A DNA stretch of 64,000 nt from Halobacillus_B rhizosphaerae (GTDB lineage Bacteria > Bacillota > Bacilli > Bacillales > Halobacillaceae), in the NCBI RefSeq assembly GCF_046719735.1, contig NZ_JAUTWQ010000021.1, forward strand, positions 4,119 through 68,118, written 5' to 3'. Position numbers and translations under genes: made by a program. The notes under the pieces are model-generated. The model was given only the letters and a program-made list of their open reading frames with translations. It was not told where the DNA came from and ran no database searches. Positions 36,656 through 44,176 of the stretch are shown one piece after another (position 1 is the stretch's first letter; each line of letters begins with the position of its first letter).

Positions 36656-37141
36656 TTAAATTGTTGTAAATTGGTTTCGATCCAAACGATATACCACGCA
36701 CCAGCCGATGATGGCTCCCGTGATACTGCTGATAAGAAAGGAAGGAAGAAAAATAAAAGCGCCGCTGGAACTCCCCATAAAAAGATGGGCATACGGAACA
36801 GAAAATAGCGCTCCAATCACACCCGTACCAATTACTTCTCCTATAGCGGCATAAATTTCTTTTTTGAAGAATTGATATAGAACACCAGCTAGAAATGCGC
36901 CAATCATGGCACCTGGAAAAGCAAGCAGCGTCCCTGTACCTAGTAAATTTCTTACCAGACCTATCGTAAAGGCGATTACAACGGCAGGAAGCGGACCAAG
37001 CATAACCGCTGCCATTACATTTACAGCATGCTGTACAGGATAAGCTTTAGCTATCCCTGCCGGAAACCAGAGCAGCTGAGAGCCCAGAGTTGCGACAGCA
37101 ACAAACACAGCCATCGTAGTAAGCATACGAGTTCGTTTCAT
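36656..37141 (-). CDS. thiW: ThiW, S-component of an ECF-type thiamine-precursor transporter
   Basis: About 161 residues from the ATG behind GGGAGG. Five or six hydrophobic helices and ThiW signatures are present: LLWFPAGIAKAYPVQHAVNVM, VRNLLGTGTLLAFPGAMIGAF and FLISSITGAIIGW. ThiW proteins are predicted to take up the thiazole moiety of thiamine, matching thiM downstream. As an S-component it needs the shared EcfA/A'/T energising module, which is not in the window. It is under its own TPP riboswitch and terminator. Confidence 0.92.
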   Translation of the reverse strand: MKRTRMLTTMAVFVAVATLGSQLLWFPAGIAKAYPVQHAVNVMAAVMLGPLPAVVIAFTIGLVRNLLGTGTLLAFPGAMIGAFLAGVLYQFFKKEIYAAIGEVIGTGVIGALFSVPYAHLFMGSSSGAFIFLPSFLISSITGAIIGWCVVYRLDRNQFTTI

Positions 37142-37244
37142 AGTTTTCCCTCCCATAAAAGGGAGACCCAGAGAGCATTCGAGAAGGATGAGCTTTTGTC
37201 ACCACGCAGACAATTGACTCATGACCGAGGTATATTCCTGGACA

Positions 37245-37278
37245 CTAAAAAAAGCCAGTCCTAAGGAGGACCTGGCTT
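37245..37278 (-). terminator. Riboswitch-controlled terminator before thiW
   Basis: On the minus strand AAGCCAGGTCC pairs with GGACTGGCTT (one bulged G) followed by TTTTTT. It lies between the TPP riboswitch and thiW, as expected for transcription attenuation when TPP is bound. Confidence 0.85.
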
Positions 37279-37311
37279 CGAATGGATGGAGTCAATAATC
37301 TTGCACTCTGA

Positions 37312-37405
37312 CTACTTCCCTCCGCTGGTCTTAACCAGATCAGGTTCATAAGAGTCGGAAAGCTCGATTGCTTTCCTCTCAGCCCATGACGGGCCCCCCT
37401 AGTAG
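37312..37405 (-). promoter_or_regulatory. TPP riboswitch upstream of thiW
   Basis: Minus-strand THI-box: AGGGGGGCCC, GCTGAGAGG, GAACCTGATCTGG, ACCAGCGGAGGGAAG. It is closely similar to the second copy upstream of tenA and is coupled to a terminator about 35 bp downstream. Confidence 0.95.
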
Positions 37406-37475
37406 TTTCATAGATTTCTATTCACTTGGTTTTGTTCATCGTAACAAAGATGTAAGATCCTGTCACCTATTTCTA

Positions 37476-39155
37476 TTATTCTTTTACTTTCTTCAACATC
37501 CACAATCTCACACTAAGTTCTAGTAAAAATAAGTCGTCGGCATCCAGCAGAGAAAGCCCTGTTAAATGTTCAATGTTTCGCAGCCGGTGCAGCAGAGACT
37601 GCCGATGCAGATTCAGCGCACGTGAAGACTGACTTACATTACTATTATATTTGTTATAAACGATGAAAGTATGAATTAAGTCGGTTTGTCGCTTTTGATC
37701 ATAATCAATAAGTTTAGCCAGCGTATCTTCGACGATATTCTCGATCCCTTTATCATGAGATAAAGACATGAGAAGACGATTCATTCTTGTATCACTGAAA
37801 AAAGTCCGCTCCCCGTCTTCGTTTTGGTGACGCCCAATATTTAACGCGGTAACCGCTTCATCATAACTTTTATGAAACGTATAAACTTCGTCTTTGCGAA
37901 AAGATATTCCCCAGGAAATAACAATTCCTGCAAGAAGTTCATTTAAACGTCGTTCTACTAAGTCAAGAAATTGATTAGTCGTTTCCATGTAGGGGTGTTC
38001 GTCTGCTTCTAAGTAAACAATAACCTCTCCATCTTCAAAGGTGGTCATGGTGCGCCTCTGTAATACATCCCCAGCATGAGTGACTTCCTTTTGAATATAA
38101 TAATTCCGGCTGTGCATGGAAGAGGATCGAACAGGATGATCAGTAGAACCGATGTGATCATCTATCCTTTTCTTAAAACGAATATCCCCTACTATACAAA
38201 TGTATGGACGATTTAAGTCATATCCAAGCAATTGTGCTTTGGAAAGCAGCTGCTTATCAATGGTTACCTCCGTTTTCGCAAGGTCAAGCAGGAAATTATC
38301 CTTCAATCGAATTTCCGTCATTTCTATGGCATTTTCTTTTACAAAATATAGTGCACAAGCCGTTAAAGCATGCTCTAATATATTCAGGACTACCCAGGTT
38401 AGTTCATTGTCATCCTCTGGCTTAAACAGCAGGTATCCTTGCTTCTTATAGTTGGACAGAATAGTTAACTGATAGCAGCTATCCTCTCCGATTTCATACT
38501 TTTCAATATAATGATAAAGCGGATGATCGCTGAAAGGATAGGGAGTAACTAACTGATATTCTCCCTCTGTTTTACCATTTAAGATATCTATTAAATGGAG
38601 ATTGAAATGATGGTTGGCTCGAATTAGTTTATTGTGATCACTAATGGCAATCGGTATTTTCGTATTTTCGTATAATATTGTCGTGATTTCCTGCAAACCT
38701 TTGCCATTCAGCACACAGTTAATCAATTCCTGCCTAATCCCTTCTGCCTGCCGCTGCTCTACTTCCTTCTCTTTGCTGATTTCACTTAAAACTTCTTGCA
38801 TAATGTCTCCAAAGCGAACTTCCCACGGGACTTCTAAGATGATCAGGCCATTTTGTTCTGCCAGTTGAGCGATTCGATCCGGCACGTTATAAATGTATCT
38901 TCCTGTAGCAAAAGCAAGGGCAGACGCTCCGGACTGAAGAACGTCTTTCACGTAGGATTCCAGCCCAATGGGATCATCCACACAACCAATTCCTGTGCTA
39001 AGTACTAATTCATTGCTGCGGATAAAATTTTCCACAGGAGTTTCAACCACTGAGATCCACTCAACGGATTGATCAGAAAGAATAGACTTACCTGTTACGA
39101 TCTTCGCTTTCTCCATCACCGGCAATTGTAAAACATCCGCGACACTTATCCCCAT
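37476..39155 (-). CDS. PucR-family transcriptional regulator, likely controller of the eut/doe genes
   Basis: About 559 residues. An N-terminal PucR purine-catabolism-type domain (ISVADVLQLPVMEKAKIV, NELVLSTGIG, PWEVRFGDIMQEVL) is followed by a middle region with a CdaR-like part and by a C-terminal helix-turn-helix (NVSQSSRALNLHRQSLLHRL) near residues 505-525. Such proteins usually activate catabolic operons in response to a pathway compound. It starts 18 bp after eutB and is co-transcribed with it. Known proteobacterial ectoine clusters use EnuR (MocR/GntR) instead, so this would be a different control solution; the link is inferred from position. I chose the ATG at 39155. Confidence 0.85.
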   Translation of the reverse strand: MGISVADVLQLPVMEKAKIVTGKSILSDQSVEWISVVETPVENFIRSNELVLSTGIGCVDDPIGLESYVKDVLQSGASALAFATGRYIYNVPDRIAQLAEQNGLIILEVPWEVRFGDIMQEVLSEISKEKEVEQRQAEGIRQELINCVLNGKGLQEITTILYENTKIPIAISDHNKLIRANHHFNLHLIDILNGKTEGEYQLVTPYPFSDHPLYHYIEKYEIGEDSCYQLTILSNYKKQGYLLFKPEDDNELTWVVLNILEHALTACALYFVKENAIEMTEIRLKDNFLLDLAKTEVTIDKQLLSKAQLLGYDLNRPYICIVGDIRFKKRIDDHIGSTDHPVRSSSMHSRNYYIQKEVTHAGDVLQRRTMTTFEDGEVIVYLEADEHPYMETTNQFLDLVERRLNELLAGIVISWGISFRKDEVYTFHKSYDEAVTALNIGRHQNEDGERTFFSDTRMNRLLMSLSHDKGIENIVEDTLAKLIDYDQKRQTDLIHTFIVYNKYNSNVSQSSRALNLHRQSLLHRLRNIEHLTGLSLLDADDLFLLELSVRLWMLKKVKE

Positions 39156-39173
39156 CCTCCACACCCCTATATT

Positions 39174-40142
39174 TTATCTTGGCTTGATTATCCGCTGGAT
39201 TGTTTGATGGTCTACATTATTTCCACTAATGATGACCACAATGTTCCGGTCGTTTTGCGGCTGCTTATCAAGAAGCCAGCCTATGCCGGACGCTGCTGCT
39301 CCTTCCACCGCCATTTTGTGGAATTCAAGCATCGCTCTCATTCCGCTGGCAATGGATTGTTCGGATACCAATACTGCCTGATCAATGTATTGCTTTGTCA
39401 TAGAGAACGTGTACTGGTTGTCCGTTCCGATCCCTCCAAGCAGACTATCTGCAAGAGTTTCTTCTTCTTGCATTACCACCGGTCGGCCCGCCTTCAGACT
39501 TTCATACATGACTGCCGCTTTTTCCATAGATACCCCTGTAATATTTATCGCAGGATCGACGGTTTTGACAGCAAAAGCAATGCCAGAGAGCAGACCTCCT
39601 CCAGATAAAGGGATAACCACTTGATCCACATCGGGACACTGCTCTAGAATCTCAAGCCCAATGGTTCCCTGTCCGGCAATGACGTCTAAATCATCAAACG
39701 GTTTAATAACCGTCTGACCCTCTTCTGCTTCCAACTGATAGCAGTATTCTTCTGCATCATCTTGGTTGCTGCCAATAATCTTCACTTCGGCATTCAGCCG
39801 TTTTAACCGGTTCACTTTTTCTTGGGGAACACGGTTGGAAAGGCAGACCGTTGCTTTAATTCCAAGCTGTTTAGCCACATAGGCAACCGCGATGCCATGA
39901 TTCCCGGTAGAGAATGCGGCAACTCCTTTACGCAGTTCCTCCTGAGATAGAGAAAGGATTTTATTCGCCGCTCCTCTAAGTTTAAACGCCCCTGTAGGCT
40001 GATTGGATTCAAGTTTAAGATAAATATTAGCACCTAACTGTCTGGATAGTGGCTCTGAATAAAGAAGCGGAGTAATTTCAGCAACCGATTTTATCCGCCA
40101 TTTGGCTTTCCAAAGGTCACGAGGTGTTAACTGCTGCCCCAT
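39174..40142 (-). CDS. eutB: EutB, threonine dehydratase-like hydroxyectoine utilisation protein
   Basis: About 322 residues from the ATG behind GGGGGAAG. A fold-type II PLP enzyme: LKLESNQPTGAFKLRGA with the PLP Lys, AFSTGNHGIAVAY, PLSGGGLLSGIA. The later EutB-type stretches GVSMEKAAVMYESLKAGRP and LADSLLGGIGTDNQYTFSM distinguish it from ordinary IlvA, as does the lack of a C-terminal regulatory domain. In known systems EutB and EutC act together on a hydroxyectoine-derived intermediate. Here eutB lies 7 kb from eutC, across the thiamine operon, next to the PucR gene. A catabolic threonine/serine dehydratase is the alternative. Confidence 0.8.
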   Translation of the reverse strand: MGQQLTPRDLWKAKWRIKSVAEITPLLYSEPLSRQLGANIYLKLESNQPTGAFKLRGAANKILSLSQEELRKGVAAFSTGNHGIAVAYVAKQLGIKATVCLSNRVPQEKVNRLKRLNAEVKIIGSNQDDAEEYCYQLEAEEGQTVIKPFDDLDVIAGQGTIGLEILEQCPDVDQVVIPLSGGGLLSGIAFAVKTVDPAINITGVSMEKAAVMYESLKAGRPVVMQEEETLADSLLGGIGTDNQYTFSMTKQYIDQAVLVSEQSIASGMRAMLEFHKMAVEGAAASGIGWLLDKQPQNDRNIVVIISGNNVDHQTIQRIIKPR

Positions 40143-40226
40143 CAACTTCCCCCTTTTTTGACGTGTATGTCCGTTTAGTTCAGATTTTTCTGACAATAAA
40201 CAAGAAAAAAATGTGTGATTACTCTA

Positions 40227-40255
40227 ATTATAGTGGATCAGCCTCTGGGATTAAA
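40227..40255 (-). promoter_or_regulatory. Candidate promoter of eutB-pucR
   Basis: On the minus strand a perfect TATAAT (40232-40227) lies 17 bp from a weak TTTAAT -35 box. A good -10 with a poor -35 fits an activator-dependent promoter. It is 85 bp upstream of eutB. Confidence 0.4.
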
Positions 40256-40396
40256 CAATAAGAAAAGGAAATCATTTCTTTTTTATTGAACACTACTGGA
40301 TAAAAACAGGAAAGGGCGCGAAGGAATTTCACTTACGAGGGGAAACCGGCTGTGTACTTTCTGTTGAAACGTCTAGAAACCTTGAATCAGACAAAA

Positions 40397-40453
40397 GAAA
40401 ATCCGAACGATGATGGAAGAATTTCGATAACACTTCATCATCGTTCGGATTTA
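40397..40453. terminator. Terminator of the CCGAAC family after asnB
   Basis: TCCGAACGATGATG pairs perfectly with CATCATCGTTCGGA; an A-run precedes and TTTAAT follows. It lies in the 408-bp gap between asnB and eutB and terminates asnB on the minus strand. Apart from it and the eutB promoter I see nothing else in that gap. Confidence 0.85.
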
Positions 40454-40550
40454 ATATTCCAGCGGGGAAAACCCCCGGTGACTTATGCGAAAGGAAGGCA
40501 TACCAGCCGTCCGCCTGCATGTTCATTAAAGTTTAGGTCCAGTTATAAAT

Positions 40551-42050
40551 CTATGCCGTCGCCCAGCGGCCAACCGTTTTTAACATGGAAGTTTGCGGGA
40601 AATGTTTTCTAAAGATTTGATAATAAAAGGCTTCTTGTTTAGAACGCACTTCCACAGCAGCTTCCGCTTGTATCGAAGCAAACTCTTCATCGGATATCGT
40701 TTTTTCAGCGTAAGAATCTAATAAATCGAGAGCTCCGCTGCCTTCAGAGAACTCCGCTTTCTTTCTCCAAAGTACTTCCTCTGGGATTTCACCATCAAAG
40801 GCTTTTCGCAGCAGCCATTTTTCCATGCGATCTGCTTTATGAATCTTCAAATCAGCAGGGATCCGCAATGCATTTTCTACAACGTCCAAGTCTAGGAACG
40901 GCACTCGCAATTCCAGAGAATGGGCCATGCTCATTCGATCTGCCCGTTGAAGATTCACGTGGTGCAGCGTATTTAAAATACGGATGATCTCTTTATTTAA
41001 GGCAGCCGTATCCTGGAAGTTTTCCATATAGGCATACCCAGCAAATAACTCATCAGCACCCTCACCAGAGAGAATCACCTTCACATGCTCAGAAGCAAGT
41101 TTTGATACAAAATAGTTAGGAATCGCACTTCGCACGAGAGATGGCTCATAGGATTCCAAATGATAAATCACATCGGAAACGGCCTCAATAAGTTCTTCCT
41201 GTTTATAAATATATTCATAATGCTCCGTCCCGAGGGATTCCGCAACCTTTCTGGCATTAATGACATCTGCACTGCCTTCTGCCCCTACACAAAATGATTT
41301 AAGTTGTCCCTGTTGATACTTCTTAGCAATCGCCGCGATTAAACTGCTATCCAGACCCCCGCTCAGTAAGACTCCTACTTCAACATCTGCAATCAGACGT
41401 TTCTGCACAGCAATCTCCATAGTTTGACGAATGTGATGATTGACATCACTTAATTGCTCTTTACTGAATTCATAATCAGGAGATTCGATTTTCCGATAGC
41501 AGACAAACCCTTTTTCCGGGGTGAAATAATGACCGTGAGGAAACTCGTGGGCCTGTTTTACAAATTTATAAATCGCCTTAAGCTCAGAAGAGAATACATA
41601 TTTACCTTCATCATCCACTCCGTAATACAATGGCTTAATTCCTAGAGTATCTCTCGCAACAATAAAGCTTTGATTTTTTTGGTCCGCAATAAAAAAGGCA
41701 AACATTCCATCCAGTTGATCGATCGCTTCCACACCTTTAGTTTCCACTAATTTTAGCGCAACTTCACTATCGGAGTGGGTCAGGAAATTCGTTTCTTGCT
41801 CCAGCTGTTCCTTGATCGATGCATAATTGTATATTTCCCCGTTACATACTATCCATTGGTCTTCCGTTTCATTGTGAATCGGCTGAATTCCGTCTTCTAG
41901 TCCGATGATCGATAAACGGCGGTGTCCTAAGTTGACATTGTCTAATAGAACAGACTTCCCTTCATCTGGGCCGCGATGATGCAAAAGGTTTAAAACCTCA
42001 TCCATTTGTTCGGCATTCACTTCACCCATGGAAACGAATATTCCACACAT
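40551..42050 (-). CDS. asnB: Asparagine synthetase (glutamine-hydrolysing)
   Basis: 499 residues. The start MCGIFVSMG puts the catalytic Cys at position 2 of the class-II glutaminase domain; HRGPDEG, NGEIYNY and the PP-loop SGGLDSSLIAAIAK of the synthetase domain follow, then LSGEGADELFAGY and MSMAHSLELRVPFLD. It converts aspartate to asparagine with ATP and glutamine. It is shorter than the roughly 610-750-residue Bacillus AsnB/AsnH/AsnO proteins and closer to the E. coli AsnB length, with a short C-terminal region. It is flanked by terminators, so it is monocistronic. Confidence 0.92.
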   Translation of the reverse strand: MCGIFVSMGEVNAEQMDEVLNLLHHRGPDEGKSVLLDNVNLGHRRLSIIGLEDGIQPIHNETEDQWIVCNGEIYNYASIKEQLEQETNFLTHSDSEVALKLVETKGVEAIDQLDGMFAFFIADQKNQSFIVARDTLGIKPLYYGVDDEGKYVFSSELKAIYKFVKQAHEFPHGHYFTPEKGFVCYRKIESPDYEFSKEQLSDVNHHIRQTMEIAVQKRLIADVEVGVLLSGGLDSSLIAAIAKKYQQGQLKSFCVGAEGSADVINARKVAESLGTEHYEYIYKQEELIEAVSDVIYHLESYEPSLVRSAIPNYFVSKLASEHVKVILSGEGADELFAGYAYMENFQDTAALNKEIIRILNTLHHVNLQRADRMSMAHSLELRVPFLDLDVVENALRIPADLKIHKADRMEKWLLRKAFDGEIPEEVLWRKKAEFSEGSGALDLLDSYAEKTISDEEFASIQAEAAVEVRSKQEAFYYQIFRKHFPQTSMLKTVGRWATA

Positions 42051-42301
42051 AATTCAAAATCCTCCTCAATCTATTTAAAAACCTTTATTGTTTGAATCGA
42101 CTTAAAATGCTACGCTTCTTCCATTCTTTCGGCAACCTCTATTTTCGGGCATAAGGGTGAATATCAGTCTACATTTCTTAACATGGTCTATATATTGGAG
42201 AGTACGGCAAAATGCTCTTAAATACGAAGAAGATCGATCATATCCTTCAATTCCAAAAGTACTGCGACTAATGTAACATCCCTATATTATTTCTAACTAC
42301 G
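42051..42301. other. Upstream region of asnB
   Basis: About 250 bp before asnB. A GAGGAGG ribosome binding site lies next to the gene. I looked for a T-box leader and did not find its conserved core. No gene or strong palindrome stands out. Confidence 0.5.
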
Positions 42302-42337
42302 AAAAACCCGAACCAATATAATAATGGTTCGGGTCTT
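42302..42337 (-). terminator. Terminator of the CCGAAC family after the Fic gene
   Basis: ACCCGAACCA pairs perfectly with TGGTTCGGGT around a TATAATA-containing loop; A-runs flank it on the plus strand. It follows the fic stop codon by about 35 bp on the minus strand. Confidence 0.85.
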
Positions 42338-42369
42338 CGAATGAATCGTATTCTTTTATCCAGCTCTGT

Positions 42370-42966
42370 TTAGTTCAGAGGGGTTAAGGACTGACTAATT
42401 ACTTTCTCCAGAGGAGCAAAATCCCTCACCGACTCTATACTTGCCTTCAATACCTCTTCTTTCGGTCTTGCTGCCCAATTCAATTCATAAGTCGCTTCAA
42501 GCGCTAAGCAGCGGATATATTCCCGCAAACTTCTCCCATTTCCTTCTCGAAAGGGATGAAGCACATTCAATTCTGCCATGTAGTAAGCCAAGCGATTGGC
42601 GAGAAGCTCCTGACTCATCTTCTCCCAATCCTCTTCAATTAATTGGCCAAACAATGTATCTGCCGACGATTTGATAAAGGAAGCCTGGGCAAACGAAAAC
42701 CCATCCTTCGTTATGTTTTCTGTTCGCAGTTCTCCCGCAAAGGGATATAAATCCTTAAACAGAATTTCGTGGATTCTCTGCAAATGCCGCAGGTCAAAGT
42801 CTCCTGTAACAGGATGTTCCTGAAGCTCTGACAAACGCTGAGTCGCAAGAATGGTTTCCATGCTTTCCAGCTGCTTGTCATCCATAATGTCGTAATGATT
42901 AATTAATATATTTGTGCCCCTATAACAATAGCGGGAGGATCCTCCCCCATACCTTGAATTAGGCAT
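42370..42966 (-). CDS. Fic-domain AMP-transferase toxin (VbhT/Fic class I)
   Basis: 198 residues. The complete catalytic motif is HPFREGNGRSLR with His137 and Glu141, followed by EYIRCLA; the flap region is RTENITKDGFSFA. Fic proteins of this size transfer AMP to target proteins (for example gyrase in known class I toxins). Its ATG lies inside the last codons of a 59-residue upstream gene, which encodes a matching antitoxin helix. It does not carry its own inhibitory (S/T)xxxE(G/N) helix at either end, as expected for class I. The target is unknown. Confidence 0.9.
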   Translation of the reverse strand: MPNSRYGGGSSRYCYRGTNILINHYDIMDDKQLESMETILATQRLSELQEHPVTGDFDLRHLQRIHEILFKDLYPFAGELRTENITKDGFSFAQASFIKSSADTLFGQLIEEDWEKMSQELLANRLAYYMAELNVLHPFREGNGRSLREYIRCLALEATYELNWAARPKEEVLKASIESVRDFAPLEKVISQSLTPLN

Positions 42967-43138
42967 GACGTGATAATTCCAAAGCCCGCTTTACAAATTC
43001 GTTATGAGTTATGGCACCGGTCAGACGTTTTAATATTAAAGATTCCTGCTTTCGATTCAGGCAAAAACCTTCTATTGCCATAGAAGCTTTTGCGGAACGC
43101 ATCATCGTTTCTGCCTGCTCTTCTGAACGCTCACTCAT
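42959..43138 (-). CDS. VbhA-type antitoxin of the Fic module
   Basis: 59 residues, too short for many gene finders. It reads MSERSEEQAETMMRSAKAS and continues with SMAIEG, the (S/T)xxxE(G/N) inhibitory motif that in class I Fic systems blocks ATP orientation through its Glu. The C-terminal part (ITHNEFVKRALELSRHA) looks helical. Its stop codon overlaps the fic start by 8 bases (ATGCCTAA), so the two are translationally coupled, with the antitoxin made first. The motif and the arrangement make this a strong call although I have no alignment. Confidence 0.85.
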   Translation of the reverse strand: MSERSEEQAETMMRSAKASMAIEGFCLNRKQESLILKRLTGAITHNEFVKRALELSRHA

Positions 43139-43154
43139 TTACATACCTCCGACC

Positions 43155-43177
43155 ATAGTGATCTACTATATATTATA
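43155..43177 (-). promoter_or_regulatory. Candidate promoter and operator of the Fic module
   Basis: On the minus strand TATAAT (43177-43172) is followed by the perfect inverted repeat ATAGT-N5-ACTAT (43169-43155), placed over the likely transcription start and just before the antitoxin ribosome binding site. This arrangement fits autoregulation, as in many toxin-antitoxin modules. No good -35 box is seen. Confidence 0.4.
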
Positions 43178-43237
43178 CTACAATCCAAGGAAAAAATACA
43201 GGCGGTTCGTCCGACAAAATCCTTTTACAGCGCACTT

Positions 43238-44071
43238 TTAAGAGGTTTTTTTCTTCGTTTTTGCTGTCGTTTTCCGACGGGTTGTCTTCTTTTTTGTTCC
43301 TTTGGTGCTTTCTAATGATTTTTCTAAGGCATCCATTAAATCTGTGACGTTCGGTTGCTTTGGTTTTACTTTAGCCGTGGTGACTTCTTCGTTATTCTTC
43401 TTCGCTTCGATAAGCTCCATTAGAGCTGTCCGGTACTCATCTTTATATTTCTCTGGATCAAACTCCGCTGTAAGCTGGTCGATCAATGAAATGGCAGTCG
43501 TTAATTCTTTTTTACTTAATTCGGTCTCTGCTGGTACATTCGGAACGTCCTGCACATTTCGTACTTCATCCGGGAAGTGAATGGTTTCCATAAGCAGTGT
43601 ATTTTCATAAACTCTGACAATCGCAAGCTGCTCTTTAGAACGGATAATGATTTTTGCAATACCAATCTTCCCTGTCTCCCCCAGTGCTTCCCGCAGTAAT
43701 CCATAAGCTTTCGTTCCTCCTTCATTAGGAGAAATATAATAGCTGTTCTCAAAATAAATGGGATCGATTTCCTCTAATTTCACAAAGTCGAGAATTTCTA
43801 CTGCTTTGTCTTCCTGTTCCTTTTTCAAGTCACTTAGGTCCTCTTCATCAAGCACCACAAACTTATTTTTAGCGTACTCATAGGCTTTCACAATTTCTTC
43901 TTTCTTTACTTCACGATCACAAATGGGGCAGCGCTTCTTATATTCAATGGGTGATTGGCATTCTTTGTGCAGCTGTCTCAATTTAATATCTTTATTTTCA
44001 GTTGCGGCGTGAAGCTTAATTGGTATATTGACCAGTCCAAAGCTGATCGTCCCTTTCCACATCGTATGCAT
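43238..44071 (-). CDS. ku: Ku protein for non-homologous end joining
   Basis: About 277 residues from the ATG behind AAAGGAGTG. It opens MHTMWKGTISFGLVNIPIKLH, the standard bacterial Ku start, and has CPICDREVKKEEIVKAYEYAK. The C-terminal tail is Lys/Thr-rich (TKKKTTRRKTTAKTKKKTS), as in Bacillus Ku, and helps DNA binding. It forms a homodimer ring that holds broken DNA ends and recruits LigD, whose gene diverges from it about 105 bp away. In Bacillus this pair protects germinating spores. Confidence 0.95.
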   Translation of the reverse strand: MHTMWKGTISFGLVNIPIKLHAATENKDIKLRQLHKECQSPIEYKKRCPICDREVKKEEIVKAYEYAKNKFVVLDEEDLSDLKKEQEDKAVEILDFVKLEEIDPIYFENSYYISPNEGGTKAYGLLREALGETGKIGIAKIIIRSKEQLAIVRVYENTLLMETIHFPDEVRNVQDVPNVPAETELSKKELTTAISLIDQLTAEFDPEKYKDEYRTALMELIEAKKNNEEVTTAKVKPKQPNVTDLMDALEKSLESTKGTKKKTTRRKTTAKTKKKTS

Positions 44072-44176
44072 ATAGCTCACTCCTTTAGCTATAGCTTTTG
44101 TTAAATCCATACAAATATGATTAAAAACTAAAGGATGTTAAAAACTATAATCATTAAAAAGGGAGGCTTTCCAACA

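Noticed and set aside
42051..42301. T-box or amino-acid-responsive leader before asnB
   Set aside because: The conserved T-box core sequence and an associated terminator were looked for and not found.
44072..44176. Sigma-G promoters between ku and ligD, as expected from Bacillus
   Set aside because: CATACAA and CATATTT look like -10 boxes, but no TGAATA-like -35 box lies at the right distance on either strand.
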